Both the position numbers and the translations under genes were made by a program. Below, in pieces: positions 18,111-26,920 of a stretch of 64,000 nucleotides of DNA. The DNA lies in the NCBI GenBank assembly GCA_902569115.1, contig CACFTI010000004.1, positions 39,372 through 103,371 on the forward strand, read 5' to 3'. Origin of the DNA: an uncultured Verrucomicrobiota bacterium. Its GTDB lineage: Bacteria > Verrucomicrobiota > Verrucomicrobiia > Opitutales > Seribacteraceae. Below the pieces are notes generated by a model, which had not been told where the DNA came from, searched no databases, and saw nothing but the letters and a program-made list of their open reading frames with translations. Each line of letters starts with the position of its first letter. Position 1 is the first letter of the stretch.

Positions 18111-18653
18111 TCATGCCGGTAATATTTCAACAATGCGGGCAATGACTTGCTGATTCAACCCGGTAATTTGATTACTTCTACCATAGAGATGGTCAGATTC
18201 CACTTCTGAAAATGCTTCCACGATCGGCCCATCCGGCACAACTCTCAGAAAACCACGGGGGGTGCTACCGTAGGGAATTTGGTATTCATTTAAAATTCCT
18301 CCAAGGGGTTGCTGGGCTTCTATAATTTTTTTACGAACTTCTTCGGGTAAGGCATCCAAATTAATCTCAATCGCTCCATACTCTGTTACCTTGCCTGTTT
18401 CCTTGGATTCCAGAATTACTTCACGAAAATATTTTTTCCCACTATTTGAACTACGGATGGCTTTTACTCGTTGTTCCGATTCGTGAAAAGCCTCAAGTCT
18501 AGATGTCATATCTCCTTCATGTACAAGAAGGGATTGGAAAGGTTCAGGAAGATCCGATGCTTCCACCTGCTCGTAATTAAGCTTCGGGAGGCCGCGGGCA
18601 CTTCTCATGAAACTCAATGGGTATAAAATGTCTGGGTAAGTGGCTGTATTCAT
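18111..18653 (-). CDS. chorismate pyruvate-lyase-like (DUF98) protein
   Basis: 180 residues from the ATG at 18653. An upstream start at 18704 would overlap the radical SAM gene; the later ATG gives an eight-base gap. The sequence matches the DUF98 chorismate-lyase-like pattern: LLVHEGDMTSRLEAFHES (usually LLVHxxxMTxxLExxHG), VTEYGAIEINLDALPEEVR, and PLGGILNE followed by PRGFLRV near the end. UbiC-fold enzymes of this type release 4-hydroxybenzoate and pyruvate from chorismate. If active it supplies an aromatic acid to the neighbouring ligases and reductases. Alternatives are a ligand-binding or other lyase of the same fold. Next to HemN-like and halogenase-like genes, this suggests an aromatic secondary metabolite. 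Confidence 0.7.
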   Translation of the reverse strand: MNTATYPDILYPLSFMRSARGLPKLNYEQVEASDLPEPFQSLLVHEGDMTSRLEAFHESEQRVKAIRSSNSGKKYFREVILESKETGKVTEYGAIEINLDALPEEVRKKIIEAQQPLGGILNEYQIPYGSTPRGFLRVVPDGPIVEAFSEVESDHLYGRSNQITGLNQQVIARIVEILPA

Positions 18654-18661
18654 CTTAGTAA

Positions 18662-19999
18662 TCAGACATATTTTGTATACTGATGTTGCGGCAAAAAGAA
18701 GCAATGTAACATGGAATCAATCCTTAAAAGCGCATCCCGAGTAAGCATTAAATCACCCTCCTCCTCGTAAAGATCGCCCGCGTTCTTCCAGTCGGTAAAT
18801 ATTGCACTAAATCTTTCTTTAATATCAACACCAAACTTATCCGAAAAATATGCAGGACTGACTCGTCCAAGTTTCCACTGAAGAATGAACTCCCGGACAA
18901 ATCTTTCATCTTCCGTGGTGAGGAGTGCTCTACGGACAGCACTGGTAGTTTCTTCCTGGGTCTCACAATACTGATCAAAGTGGGTCTGATTCTGATAATG
19001 GATACCGCCCAGATGTCCAAAAGAAGCAACACCCAAGGCAACCATATCAGCCCCAGCCCAGAGTCGGTCGCGATAAATGAACTTGGTATTTTGAGGATCC
19101 TTGACTGCGGTGTATGCGCTGGTAACCGTGTACCCTGCTTTTTCAAGAGCCTCATACGCCTGTGTAACCCATCTGCGCTTGGTCGGCCAGTCTGCGACGG
19201 GAGCTGTCAGCTTACCTTGGTCCTTCATTGATTTGAAAATGGTGGTATTAAAGGGCACCTCCATTTGATAAATTGTTATACAATCGGGTGATATCTCCAA
19301 AACTTTTTCGATACACTCAGTCCAATTGTCATCCGTCTCCTCAAGCATGCCTGCGATAAGATCGATATTGATGTTTTGAAAACCAAGATTTCGTGCATGT
19401 TCGTAGGCCCGGAAAACTTCCTCAGAGCGGTGTGCCCGTCCGTTAGTCTCCAGAATATGATCATTAAAATTTTCGATCCCAAGACTTAATCGAGTAACTC
19501 CAAAATTTTTGATCACCTCGAGTTTCTTCTCCGATAGAGTACCCGGTTCACACTCGAAGGTGACTTCCTCCGCCTCATCCCATGGAATGACCGCTTTCAT
19601 ACGGTCAGTAAGCTCGGTAAGTTGCTGAGCAGAAAGGTAAGAAGGGGTTCCTCCTCCAAAATATACAAACTTTGGTTTCCGGCCGGCAATGTAAGGTGAA
19701 TTGGCGTATGCTTCCAGTTCGCGAATTGTTGCGTCCATATAGCGACGAACATCCTGAGAGTTTTTATCGGTGTACACTCGGAAGTAACAGAAATGACAAC
19801 GCTTCCGGCAAAACGGAACATGATAATAAATACCGAGCGGAGATGTTCCGGGGGTGGGGCTGTTAAGCATCGACTCCACCATCGGAACCTCCTCTTCTTT
19901 CCAAAATGAAAACGGCGGATAATTGGAAACGAAATAATTTCCGGGTTTTGTCTCCGCCTTGGTTTCCTTATCCGGTTTAATTATTGTATCAGCACTCAT
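18662..19999 (-). CDS. HemN/HemW-like radical SAM protein
   Basis: A 445-residue radical SAM enzyme. The cluster cysteines are C64, C68 and C71 in CRKRCHFC (CxxxCxxC, the first Cys preceded by HVPF). The SAM-binding GGGTPSYLSAQQL segment, the ECEPGTL motif and a HemN-type C-terminal domain (DRLWAGADMVALGVASFGHLGG, then a winged-helix-like end) follow. The family includes coproporphyrinogen dehydrogenase, haem chaperone HemW, HutW/ChuW and class C radical methyltransferases and cyclopropanases. Nothing here suggests haem synthesis: no hem gene is near. Its start overlaps the propeller gene by four bases (ATGA), and the chorismate-lyase-like gene begins eight bases after its stop, so it most likely modifies the cluster's metabolite. 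Confidence 0.82.
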   Translation of the reverse strand: MSADTIIKPDKETKAETKPGNYFVSNYPPFSFWKEEEVPMVESMLNSPTPGTSPLGIYYHVPFCRKRCHFCYFRVYTDKNSQDVRRYMDATIRELEAYANSPYIAGRKPKFVYFGGGTPSYLSAQQLTELTDRMKAVIPWDEAEEVTFECEPGTLSEKKLEVIKNFGVTRLSLGIENFNDHILETNGRAHRSEEVFRAYEHARNLGFQNINIDLIAGMLEETDDNWTECIEKVLEISPDCITIYQMEVPFNTTIFKSMKDQGKLTAPVADWPTKRRWVTQAYEALEKAGYTVTSAYTAVKDPQNTKFIYRDRLWAGADMVALGVASFGHLGGIHYQNQTHFDQYCETQEETTSAVRRALLTTEDERFVREFILQWKLGRVSPAYFSDKFGVDIKERFSAIFTDWKNAGDLYEEEGDLMLTRDALLRIDSMLHCFFLPQHQYTKYV

Positions 20000-21138
20000 T
20001 TCTTTCCCTTAGTTTCAAAGGCATAAACATTTCCATCCTCACATCCAACGATTATTTTGGAGTCTACGATTGCCGGTGTTGAAGAAATAGGTTCGCCGAT
20101 TTCGTAAGATGCGACTTCCTTGCCATCCTTTTTAGAAACTAGATAAAGCTTTCCGTCCATCGCCCCAAAAACTACTTTCTCTTTTGTGATAACAGGAGAA
20201 CTGTCGATTCTTCCTCTAGCTGCAAACCGCCAAGCTTGCTTTCCATTGACGCGGTCGATGCAATGCATTCCCTTGTCCCGCCCACCTATATAAACATGAT
20301 TATCAGAAAGAGCAGGCGAAGAAAAATAGGGGAAGCTCTTTGGGTTGTAATTCCATATGATCTCTCCTGCTTCTAAATTAAAAGCTGTCACTGAACGATC
20401 CATGTCTCCAACATACCCAACTCCATCTGCGATAGCTACTGATGCGGCGATAGGTGCTTCCACTTCAATGGAGCGTGTATTTTTGCCATCCTCTAATCCG
20501 ATAACATACAACATGGCATCGCACCCTCCAAAGACGACATATTTGTGATCATAAATAGTTGGCACTCCGTTGATGTAGTTTTGTGCTTCAAATTTCCATA
20601 AAAGCTTTCCGGATTTTGTTGCCACGCAGTGAACAAAATTATCATAGCTACCCACCACTAAAACATCGTCCTTGCTTTGTGGGCGAATGGCTTGATTGGC
20701 TGCTCCCATAATCTCTCCCATGGTTTCATATTTCCAATTCAATTTTCCTGTAATTTGATTGATTGAATAAAGAAAGCCGTCTGTTGAACCAACAATCACC
20801 TGACCTTCGTGCAACAGGGGCGGTGCCTCAATCGCCATTTCTGTTTTGAAAGTCCATTTCTTCTTACCAGATTCAAGCAGGATCGCATGAAGCAATCCTT
20901 CTTCGGAACCCACAAACGCAAGACCCTTTTGAGCCACCACAGAAGACTTTAAGAATTCTCCAGTATTATATGTCCACAGAAGTTCTAACTGTTTACCAAG
21001 TTGGGAATTAGCATTTCCTTTTAAAGCGGCATCCCCACGATGTCTTGGCCAATCCGCCATTAGAGACATCGCCGTGAACAGAAACAAAATTCCCACATAA
21101 GCAAAATTTCGATTTATCCGATTAACTAGAGTTTTCAT
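19996..21138 (-). CDS. exported PQQ-fold (BamB-like) beta-propeller
   Basis: A 380-residue protein with a signal peptide (about residues 1-28, ending FLFTAMSLMA) and seven or eight repeated propeller blades of the pattern GxVYVGSxDGxLYAxxxxTGKxxWxF. Typical blades read GSTDGFLYSINQITGKLNWKY and GGRDKGMHCIDRVNGKQAWRF. It begins DWPRHRGDAALKG, the same opening as the other three propellers in this region. The fold is that of quinoprotein dehydrogenases and BamB, but no PQQ-ligating cysteine pair or catalytic Asp pattern is seen, so a scaffold or binding role is more likely. It lies two bases after the Fe-ADH gene in the same operon and overlaps the radical SAM start by four bases, an unusual place for a periplasmic scaffold. 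Confidence 0.85.
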   Translation of the reverse strand: MKTLVNRINRNFAYVGILFLFTAMSLMADWPRHRGDAALKGNANSQLGKQLELLWTYNTGEFLKSSVVAQKGLAFVGSEEGLLHAILLESGKKKWTFKTEMAIEAPPLLHEGQVIVGSTDGFLYSINQITGKLNWKYETMGEIMGAANQAIRPQSKDDVLVVGSYDNFVHCVATKSGKLLWKFEAQNYINGVPTIYDHKYVVFGGCDAMLYVIGLEDGKNTRSIEVEAPIAASVAIADGVGYVGDMDRSVTAFNLEAGEIIWNYNPKSFPYFSSPALSDNHVYIGGRDKGMHCIDRVNGKQAWRFAARGRIDSSPVITKEKVVFGAMDGKLYLVSKKDGKEVASYEIGEPISSTPAIVDSKIIVGCEDGNVYAFETKGKK

Positions 21139-21140
21139 TA

Positions 21141-22376
21141 CTAAACAAGTTCCGTAATTATTCTTGTTTCTTCCAAAGAATTTTGAAAAAGTTGCTCATA
21201 AAGAATTTCAAAATCTACGGACTGAACCGGGCGGGGATTAAAGCTGGCAGTCCATTGCTTGGAGGCCGAGGCAGCGAGTTCAGGAATGGCACTTTTTTCG
21301 AAATCCATACCATTTTGATAAGTCGATATTTTGGATAAGGATAAAAGTTCTTCGATACGAGCGATCAGGATTTCCGCACCTTCCGTTTCAGAACAATCGC
21401 CTTTGCTCAATCCAGAAACTCGGGCAAAAAGAGCATAGGTTTTGCGACATTCACTTTCTTCCATATTGAATTTCATCACCAAGGGAAGTGCCAAACCGAC
21501 AGCGATACCGTGGACCGTGCCGTATCTGGCGGTGAGTGGATTAGCCATCGAATGGGCTGCCCCAAGCATACTCTTTTCAATAGCCGCACCAGCATGGGAT
21601 GCACCCAACAGAACTCCACCCCTTGCTTTAAGATTATTGGGTTCGCTAAAAACAATAGGTAAGAATTTATTCAATAATCGGAAGGCAATCCTGGCATGAC
21701 GGTCTGACAAATCGTTACGCTTGCGCGTAACCGCAGACTCAAGAGAATGAGCAAGGGCATCAATTCCAGTGCATGCACTTACGGAAGCTGGTTGCGAAAG
21801 GGTAAGCTCCGGGTCAAGCAATGTAACGGCCGGCAAAGCTTTAGGGTCACCACATGCCATTTTTGCATGGGTTATATCCTGAGAAATCAATGCAAATGAT
21901 TGGCACTCGCTTCCGGTACCTGCCGTTGTGGGGATAGCGATTAATGGAAGCATTGGTTGTTCAGCTTTACCTACACCCCAGTAGTCTTCCATTTTTCCCC
22001 CATTCGTAAGAAGAAAATTACAACCCTTGGCTGTGTCCATGGAACTCCCTCCACCCAAGCCGACAATAAGATCGACTTTTGCTTCTTTTGCGATGGAGGC
22101 ACACAGAGCAACGCTTGATTCAGTAGGGTTCTCGATTGATTGATTAAATACAGTTACCTGAACACCCGTACCCTGAATCAGATTCTTTATTCTGTCGACA
22201 TGCCCTGCCTCATGGATGCCGGGGTCGGAGACAAGAAAAGCGTGAGTTCCCAATTCTTTGGCATGTTCACCGACAGTAGACGAAATCCCTTCGTCGAACA
22301 AAACCTTTTGGTTACTATTTGCACTCCCTCCAAAAAAGGAATTATTGGAAAATTCCTCCAAAGAAAGGGTATTCAT
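21141..22376 (-). CDS. iron-containing alcohol dehydrogenase family enzyme
   Basis: A 411-residue group III (Fe-type) NAD(P)-dependent dehydrogenase. The nucleotide-binding GGGSSMD lies at 108-114. The four metal ligands expected for this family appear as D206, H210 (in GIDALAHSLES), H275 (GAAHSMANPL) and H289 (GTVHGIAVGL). It would interconvert an aldehyde and an alcohol. It follows the EhpG-like aldehyde dehydrogenase gene by 20 bases and precedes the propeller gene by two. The neighbouring adenylase and aldehyde dehydrogenase genes make the most economical reading the last step of carboxylate to aldehyde to alcohol, or the reverse in a catabolic direction. Confidence 0.88.
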   Translation of the reverse strand: MNTLSLEEFSNNSFFGGSANSNQKVLFDEGISSTVGEHAKELGTHAFLVSDPGIHEAGHVDRIKNLIQGTGVQVTVFNQSIENPTESSVALCASIAKEAKVDLIVGLGGGSSMDTAKGCNFLLTNGGKMEDYWGVGKAEQPMLPLIAIPTTAGTGSECQSFALISQDITHAKMACGDPKALPAVTLLDPELTLSQPASVSACTGIDALAHSLESAVTRKRNDLSDRHARIAFRLLNKFLPIVFSEPNNLKARGGVLLGASHAGAAIEKSMLGAAHSMANPLTARYGTVHGIAVGLALPLVMKFNMEESECRKTYALFARVSGLSKGDCSETEGAEILIARIEELLSLSKISTYQNGMDFEKSAIPELAASASKQWTASFNPRPVQSVDFEILYEQLFQNSLEETRIITELV

Positions 22377-22396
22377 GGGAAAATGGGAAAAAGAAA

Positions 22397-23830
22397 TCAG
22401 GCAGCCATGCCGATAGAACGGCGTTTATACAGAAACTCGAACATGTTACCTTCATGAGGTTGATCCCAGGAAATCTTCATGGTTGAAATCGCTCCTATGT
22501 TTAAACGCTCCACATTGGATGCCGCCAATAACTGATTCTTAAAAGTCTCGTCTGCGGTTATTGCAGTGACTACAAGTGTGGGGCCAATTGATCGCAACAT
22601 TTGACTCTGGGGAACCTCTACTACACTCGCGTATGGACAGAGAAATTCGCGATTGGAAAGAACATGATTCATTGAATCACAGTACGCAATAGTTGGCCGA
22701 AGATAGGTGCCTCCTTCAGCTTGCATAAGACGCGGACCATCCCTGTAAGGTGCCGTGGCATCAAATGCCCCTTTCTCTGCAAGGTCAGTCTCAAGAGTTT
22801 GATCGATCCATTCGCCCATCTTGGGGTTGGCAAAACCGGAAAGCACCGCATTGGGATCATCAATCGGTAGAGGTTTTAATGGTCCCAATCTCTTACCAAG
22901 GGCATCGGCAATTTCCTTGCCGTATTTAGGAACGATGACTGCGGAGGCATTCACGCAACTCCTGCCCCCATTATCGGAAATCGAGGAAACCATCACATCA
23001 ATATACTTCTCCCAATTTTCGATCTCATCATCACCAATGAGGATCTTACTAAACCCTGGCCCGTGCACCTGCACCCCTGGATCGCCAGCATATAAATCCG
23101 TGGTACTTTTATCGCCGAAGATCAAAGCTCTTCCACAAAGTTTTAAGATATCTCCAGCACCTTCATGGTCCGTAGGATAGAAACCAAAAGCTTCCTTGGG
23201 ACAACCAGCGGCAATAAATGCCTGCATCAGACGGTAGGGCGTCCATGGTTCTTCCCTCCCAGGTTTCATGATCACAGGAATCTTCAATGCGATTGAAGGA
23301 AGCCAAAGAGAATTAACCGCAGGAGAATTACTTGGCATAACCAATCCTAATGCATCGGTTGTTGGATAAAAGCATACGGGTGCACCTGCCTGCTCTCCAT
23401 GCCCTTTATCAAGTATGGAAAAGTCGATACCTCTAGTTAAACCATTAAGGATGAGTTCAAGATGGGTAAGGGCATAATGAATCTTATCCATATTACGCTG
23501 GACCATGACATGGGGAAGTCCACTGGTGGATGAAAGAGTCTCCAAATAATCCTGTGCGGATTGTAAATGACCCTCATCCCCCAAAGGCAATGATTCCTTC
23601 AGAAAAAGTTCTCCTGCTTTGGAACTAATATCGATAAGTTGACGTGTGGAAAATTTACTGAGAGCTTCACGAGCTCGGCTTATGTCACGAAGATCTCTTC
23701 GAATGATTCCTGCGTTTACCTGACTAAGGGTAGCTTTAACCGACCCGTCGCGATAATCCTTAACTTCTGATTCGTTGAAACTGCGGTAGGGTTTCCCCAT
23801 GCGCAAACAAGATATGTGTGGAATGCTCAT
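22397..23830 (-). CDS. aldehyde dehydrogenase, EhpG-like
   Basis: A 477-residue aldehyde-dehydrogenase-superfamily protein. Its catalytic cysteine is C292 in GGRSCVNASAVIV. The transition-state Asn equivalent is N168 (MPSNSP) and the cofactor lysine is K189 (MKPG). It is divergent: the usual ALDH glutamate motif is not obvious and there is a long N-terminal region. The gene ends 20 bases upstream of the Fe-ADH gene and begins five bases after the EhpF-like adenylase gene. This order, adenylase then ALDH, matches ehpF-ehpG of griseoluteic acid biosynthesis, where they reduce a phenazine carboxylate to an aldehyde. I therefore call it EhpG-like, but the substrate here is not a phenazine as far as can be seen. 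Confidence 0.75.
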   Translation of the reverse strand: MSIPHISCLRMGKPYRSFNESEVKDYRDGSVKATLSQVNAGIIRRDLRDISRAREALSKFSTRQLIDISSKAGELFLKESLPLGDEGHLQSAQDYLETLSSTSGLPHVMVQRNMDKIHYALTHLELILNGLTRGIDFSILDKGHGEQAGAPVCFYPTTDALGLVMPSNSPAVNSLWLPSIALKIPVIMKPGREEPWTPYRLMQAFIAAGCPKEAFGFYPTDHEGAGDILKLCGRALIFGDKSTTDLYAGDPGVQVHGPGFSKILIGDDEIENWEKYIDVMVSSISDNGGRSCVNASAVIVPKYGKEIADALGKRLGPLKPLPIDDPNAVLSGFANPKMGEWIDQTLETDLAEKGAFDATAPYRDGPRLMQAEGGTYLRPTIAYCDSMNHVLSNREFLCPYASVVEVPQSQMLRSIGPTLVVTAITADETFKNQLLAASNVERLNIGAISTMKISWDQPHEGNMFEFLYKRRSIGMAA

Positions 23831-23835
23831 AATAA

Positions 23836-24912
23836 TTAATATACTCCTTCTACGATTTTTTTCTCCATTGCACCAAAAGGGCGAACTTCAGCTACGCCAT
23901 CCCATGGCGCCTCATCCCAAGGTTTTCTTCGAAGTGCTTCATCACGCTCAAGAAAGCGAGGCATGAAAAATTCCTTGGTTAAGGTCGTGAGTTCCACTCG
24001 ACCCCAGGTATCATAGTCGACCGCCTGGTTGGCGTCAGGATTGACGACACGAAGAACGGCTCGAGGTTGAGGTGCGTAGTATGCGATCGAATAGTCATTG
24101 TCCGCACTGATAGGATGATGACGAGCTAAGCCCATGAGGGTATTTCCGTAAGTTGGGACAAATCCAATTTGACCACCCTCGCAAACCTCTTCGACAAGGA
24201 ACCTTGCATACTGCTTGTCCATGGTTGTTCCTCCACAAAATACACCCTTGATACCTGCTTTTACCAAATCTTTTCTCTCCGCCAGGGCTTCCAGAAGCTT
24301 AGGCGTAGTAAACAGAGCGCTAACACTCCGATGTTTGAGAATGGTCAGTGCCTGATCTATCACATGATCCATGTAGGCCCGGGCCTGATCAAATTGCTTT
24401 CCCGCAATTAAGCGTTTAACCCAACGGGGGTCGAGATCCACAAAATAGCAAGAGCATCCCCTCTCATTAGCCAAGTGTTCGATGGCGAGTCTCAAACGAC
24501 GAGGACCCGTCGGTCCAACCATCATCCAGTAGTGATTACGGGGAAAATGTTCATCACTCAAAGTATCGGAAAAGGCGGTGTAATCGATTCGGAAATCATC
24601 CCAACCGATCCGCTGTTTGGGCATGCCCGTCGTCCCTCCGGTTTCGAAAATATTGAAGGGACGGTCAGCGTATGCTTTAGGTACCCAGACATCATTTGGT
24701 AAATCCCTCAACCATTCATCCTGAAAGTTAGGAAATTTGGAACAAAGATCATTAAAATTGGATATCTCCTCTAAAGGGTTCCAGCTCTGCTCTTTGGCCC
24801 AATCCAGCCAGAAGGGACAGCCTGTTTCTGGCGAAAAGTGCCACTTTATGATTTCAGCAACATGAGCATCTAGCTCGTCTGCCGCTTTTTTAACTTCTTC
24901 TTCGTTTGGCAT
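23836..24912 (-). CDS. EhpF-like atypical adenylate-forming enzyme
   Basis: An ANL-superfamily protein of 358 residues counted from the ATG at 24912; a TTG at 24924 is the alternative start. The phosphate-binding motif FETGGTTGMPKQR (normally TSGTTGxPK) is present, along with FVPTYGNTLMG as the substrate-region motif. It ends soon after EVRPFGAMEKKIVEG, so the C-terminal swivel domain of normal CoA ligases is missing. The length and this missing domain match EhpF, the unusual adenylase of griseoluteic acid biosynthesis. It would make an acyl-AMP for the neighbouring aldehyde dehydrogenase, not a CoA ester, but transfer to another acceptor is not excluded. It is translated directly after the Na+/solute symporter. 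Confidence 0.75.
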   Translation of the reverse strand: MPNEEEVKKAADELDAHVAEIIKWHFSPETGCPFWLDWAKEQSWNPLEEISNFNDLCSKFPNFQDEWLRDLPNDVWVPKAYADRPFNIFETGGTTGMPKQRIGWDDFRIDYTAFSDTLSDEHFPRNHYWMMVGPTGPRRLRLAIEHLANERGCSCYFVDLDPRWVKRLIAGKQFDQARAYMDHVIDQALTILKHRSVSALFTTPKLLEALAERKDLVKAGIKGVFCGGTTMDKQYARFLVEEVCEGGQIGFVPTYGNTLMGLARHHPISADNDYSIAYYAPQPRAVLRVVNPDANQAVDYDTWGRVELTTLTKEFFMPRFLERDEALRRKPWDEAPWDGVAEVRPFGAMEKKIVEGVY

Positions 24913-24944
24913 AGGGTAAATCAATAAAACTTGTTTTTAGAAAT

Positions 24945-26654
24945 TCACAATTCGCTCTTCTTGGGGAAAAATTTATCCAGTGTTTCCTCAGAAGGAGGTT
25001 TTGTAAATAAAGATACTGCTATCAGTACTATGGCGGAGGCACCAAAACAGATTGCCGCCGGAACAATACCCGGACCCACCATGTATTCACCACCGTACCC
25101 CGACTCATGAAAATAATAGAGCCATGTTAAAAGAGCGGCGATGATGCTGGCTATCGCCCCTTGTTTGGTTGTTCTCTTCCAGTAAAGAGCTGCAAAAATT
25201 ACCGGAAAAAGAGCGGAGAATCCACTAAAACACCAAATGGCCAAATCAAAGACATTCGCATTTTTTGCCAACATGGCCAGTCCGTAAGTCACTGCAACAA
25301 TCACCACGATAAAACATCTTGCAATAAAGATAATTTGTTTATCTGAATATTTATTTTCTCCAGCCCGGTGTATAACAATATCATTTGTAAAAATTGTCCC
25401 TAGGCAAAGAAACTGTGAATCCAAGGAGGACATAATCGCGGCAAGAACGCCAGCTGTGAGGAGTCCAATCAGAATTGGATCACCGACCAAAAGATTAAGC
25501 ATAGCCGAAAGTACTGCAGGGGGAGGAATTCCAGGAGGCAATACCCCGCTTGCCCAGGCTCCCACCAATACACATGGAACCCAAACCACCATGATACAAA
25601 GAGGGTGAGCAATCACGGTAAGTCGAAAAGACTTGGCGCTTCTCGCAGTCAACCAGTGTTGAAATAAATGAGGAAACATTCCCACACTTAAAGGAATAAA
25701 AAGATAGGTAACGAAGGTAATAAAAGGAATACCAAGCTCTCTTTCGAAAGGAACAAGCTCTCCCGATTTTGGAATTTTCTTTTTAAACTCTACAGTCACT
25801 GGTTCACGCCAGAAATGAGGTTGCTGATTGGTCAGGTTGGAATTTTCAAAATCAATAACCCGACCTATTGGTTTCGGTGGCTCATTCGCTTCAAGCTGTG
25901 CTTTCTGTTTGTCGAATTGATAATCCTGAACCACCAAGCCCTTTTCATCGATTCGAGCCGGTACTTTTCCCGCACTATTGATGCCACCCAGAGCATTTAT
26001 GATAAAGACGAAAGCTACCAATCCCATGATCATAAAAACAATCGTCTGAAAAGTGTTGGCAAAAGCGGCTCCACGTGATCCGCCCATAAAAACATAGCTG
26101 AGCACAACCAATGATACAACCAGTCCTGTAAGCCATGGTGGTACTCCACCAAGCCATTGCGGAGCAGTTGGGTTCGTAAATAAAGCTGGAAAGGCTCCTG
26201 CAGTGACCGGTTCGATCGTCTTACCAGCACCAATGATTCCGATTAGAAGATAGGGAATAACTAAAAGGACTAGTATGGGAAATAACAAGTACCCAATTGA
26301 GTCCGATTCGAATCGGGCTCGGAAGAATTGTATTTGAGTAATAAATCCATGTTTTTTTCCAAATGCCCAAAGACGGATACCAATCAAAAAGAAGATAGCC
26401 GCATGCACAAGGCCACTTATAGAGGCCATGAGTCCATAGGTTCCTATTCCGCGCTCAAAGGACTTGCCCGTGGAACCGACAAGCGCAAAAGCCGTCATGG
26501 TCGTTCCGAATACACTCATCAATAGTAGGAACGGTCCAATGCTATGACTTGCCACAAAGTAATCTTTACTGGTTCCTCTGAAAAGTTTGTTGCTGAAAAA
26601 CCCCAGAGCCAGTAACAGGCAAAGGTATCCGATAATTACGATAAGTGTAGTCAT
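24945..26654 (-). CDS. sodium:solute symporter (SSS) family transporter
   Basis: A 569-residue inner-membrane protein of about 13 helices with the SSS family pattern: the N-terminal GYLCLLLALGFFSNKLFRGTSKDYFVASHSIG, the GSRGAAFANTFQT segment, LTARSAKSFRLT, and LAAIMSSLDSQFLCLGTIFTND before a late helix. An extra hydrophilic loop of about 75 residues with charged and Pro-rich sequence sits in the middle, longer than in PutP-type members. It probably takes up an organic acid, sugar or amino acid with sodium. A 70-residue membrane partner gene lies just upstream. In the cluster it may import the acid that the adenylase at 23836 activates, or it may just be carried along; the sequence does not decide. 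Confidence 0.85.
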   Translation of the reverse strand: MTTLIVIIGYLCLLLALGFFSNKLFRGTSKDYFVASHSIGPFLLLMSVFGTTMTAFALVGSTGKSFERGIGTYGLMASISGLVHAAIFFLIGIRLWAFGKKHGFITQIQFFRARFESDSIGYLLFPILVLLVIPYLLIGIIGAGKTIEPVTAGAFPALFTNPTAPQWLGGVPPWLTGLVVSLVVLSYVFMGGSRGAAFANTFQTIVFMIMGLVAFVFIINALGGINSAGKVPARIDEKGLVVQDYQFDKQKAQLEANEPPKPIGRVIDFENSNLTNQQPHFWREPVTVEFKKKIPKSGELVPFERELGIPFITFVTYLFIPLSVGMFPHLFQHWLTARSAKSFRLTVIAHPLCIMVVWVPCVLVGAWASGVLPPGIPPPAVLSAMLNLLVGDPILIGLLTAGVLAAIMSSLDSQFLCLGTIFTNDIVIHRAGENKYSDKQIIFIARCFIVVIVAVTYGLAMLAKNANVFDLAIWCFSGFSALFPVIFAALYWKRTTKQGAIASIIAALLTWLYYFHESGYGGEYMVGPGIVPAAICFGASAIVLIAVSLFTKPPSEETLDKFFPKKSEL

Positions 26655-26689
26655 TTCAAATTTTTGGGATGAGCAGGTTTAAACTGCTA

Positions 26690-26902
26690 CTATTTTTCCT
26701 CCGCAAATTTTTCTAAATCATGGGGCCAGGCATATCGTATCGCCAAAGCTCCTAGGCAAGCACAGGCAACAGAAAAAGCTGCATGGTACGCAAGCCCGAT
26801 AGGCATGAATCCAAAAACCAAATCAGAATCTTCCCACCACCAAAAATCTTGATGGAGAAAAAATAGAATGATGAATAGAGCCCAAACAGTTGCTTTTCCC
26901 AT
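26690..26902 (-). CDS. small two-helix membrane protein upstream of symporter
   Basis: Seventy residues with two hydrophobic helices (about 4-18 and 39-58) around a Trp-rich loop, LHQDFWWWEDSDLVFGFMPIG. This matches the small DUF3311-like proteins that often stand directly before SSS-family symporters. It is 35 bp upstream of one here. The likely role is as an accessory subunit of the symporter, which is inference from that pairing. The start is ATG with a weak ribosome-binding region. Confidence 0.7.
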   Translation of the reverse strand: MGKATVWALFIILFFLHQDFWWWEDSDLVFGFMPIGLAYHAAFSVACACLGALAIRYAWPHDLEKFAEEK

Positions 26903-26920
26903 GGTTGATCTCGCTCCAAA

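Noticed and set aside
18662..19999. Radical SAM protein as true coproporphyrinogen dehydrogenase
   Set aside because: No haem genes nearby and its neighbours are a propeller and a chorismate-lyase-like gene; the family is broad.
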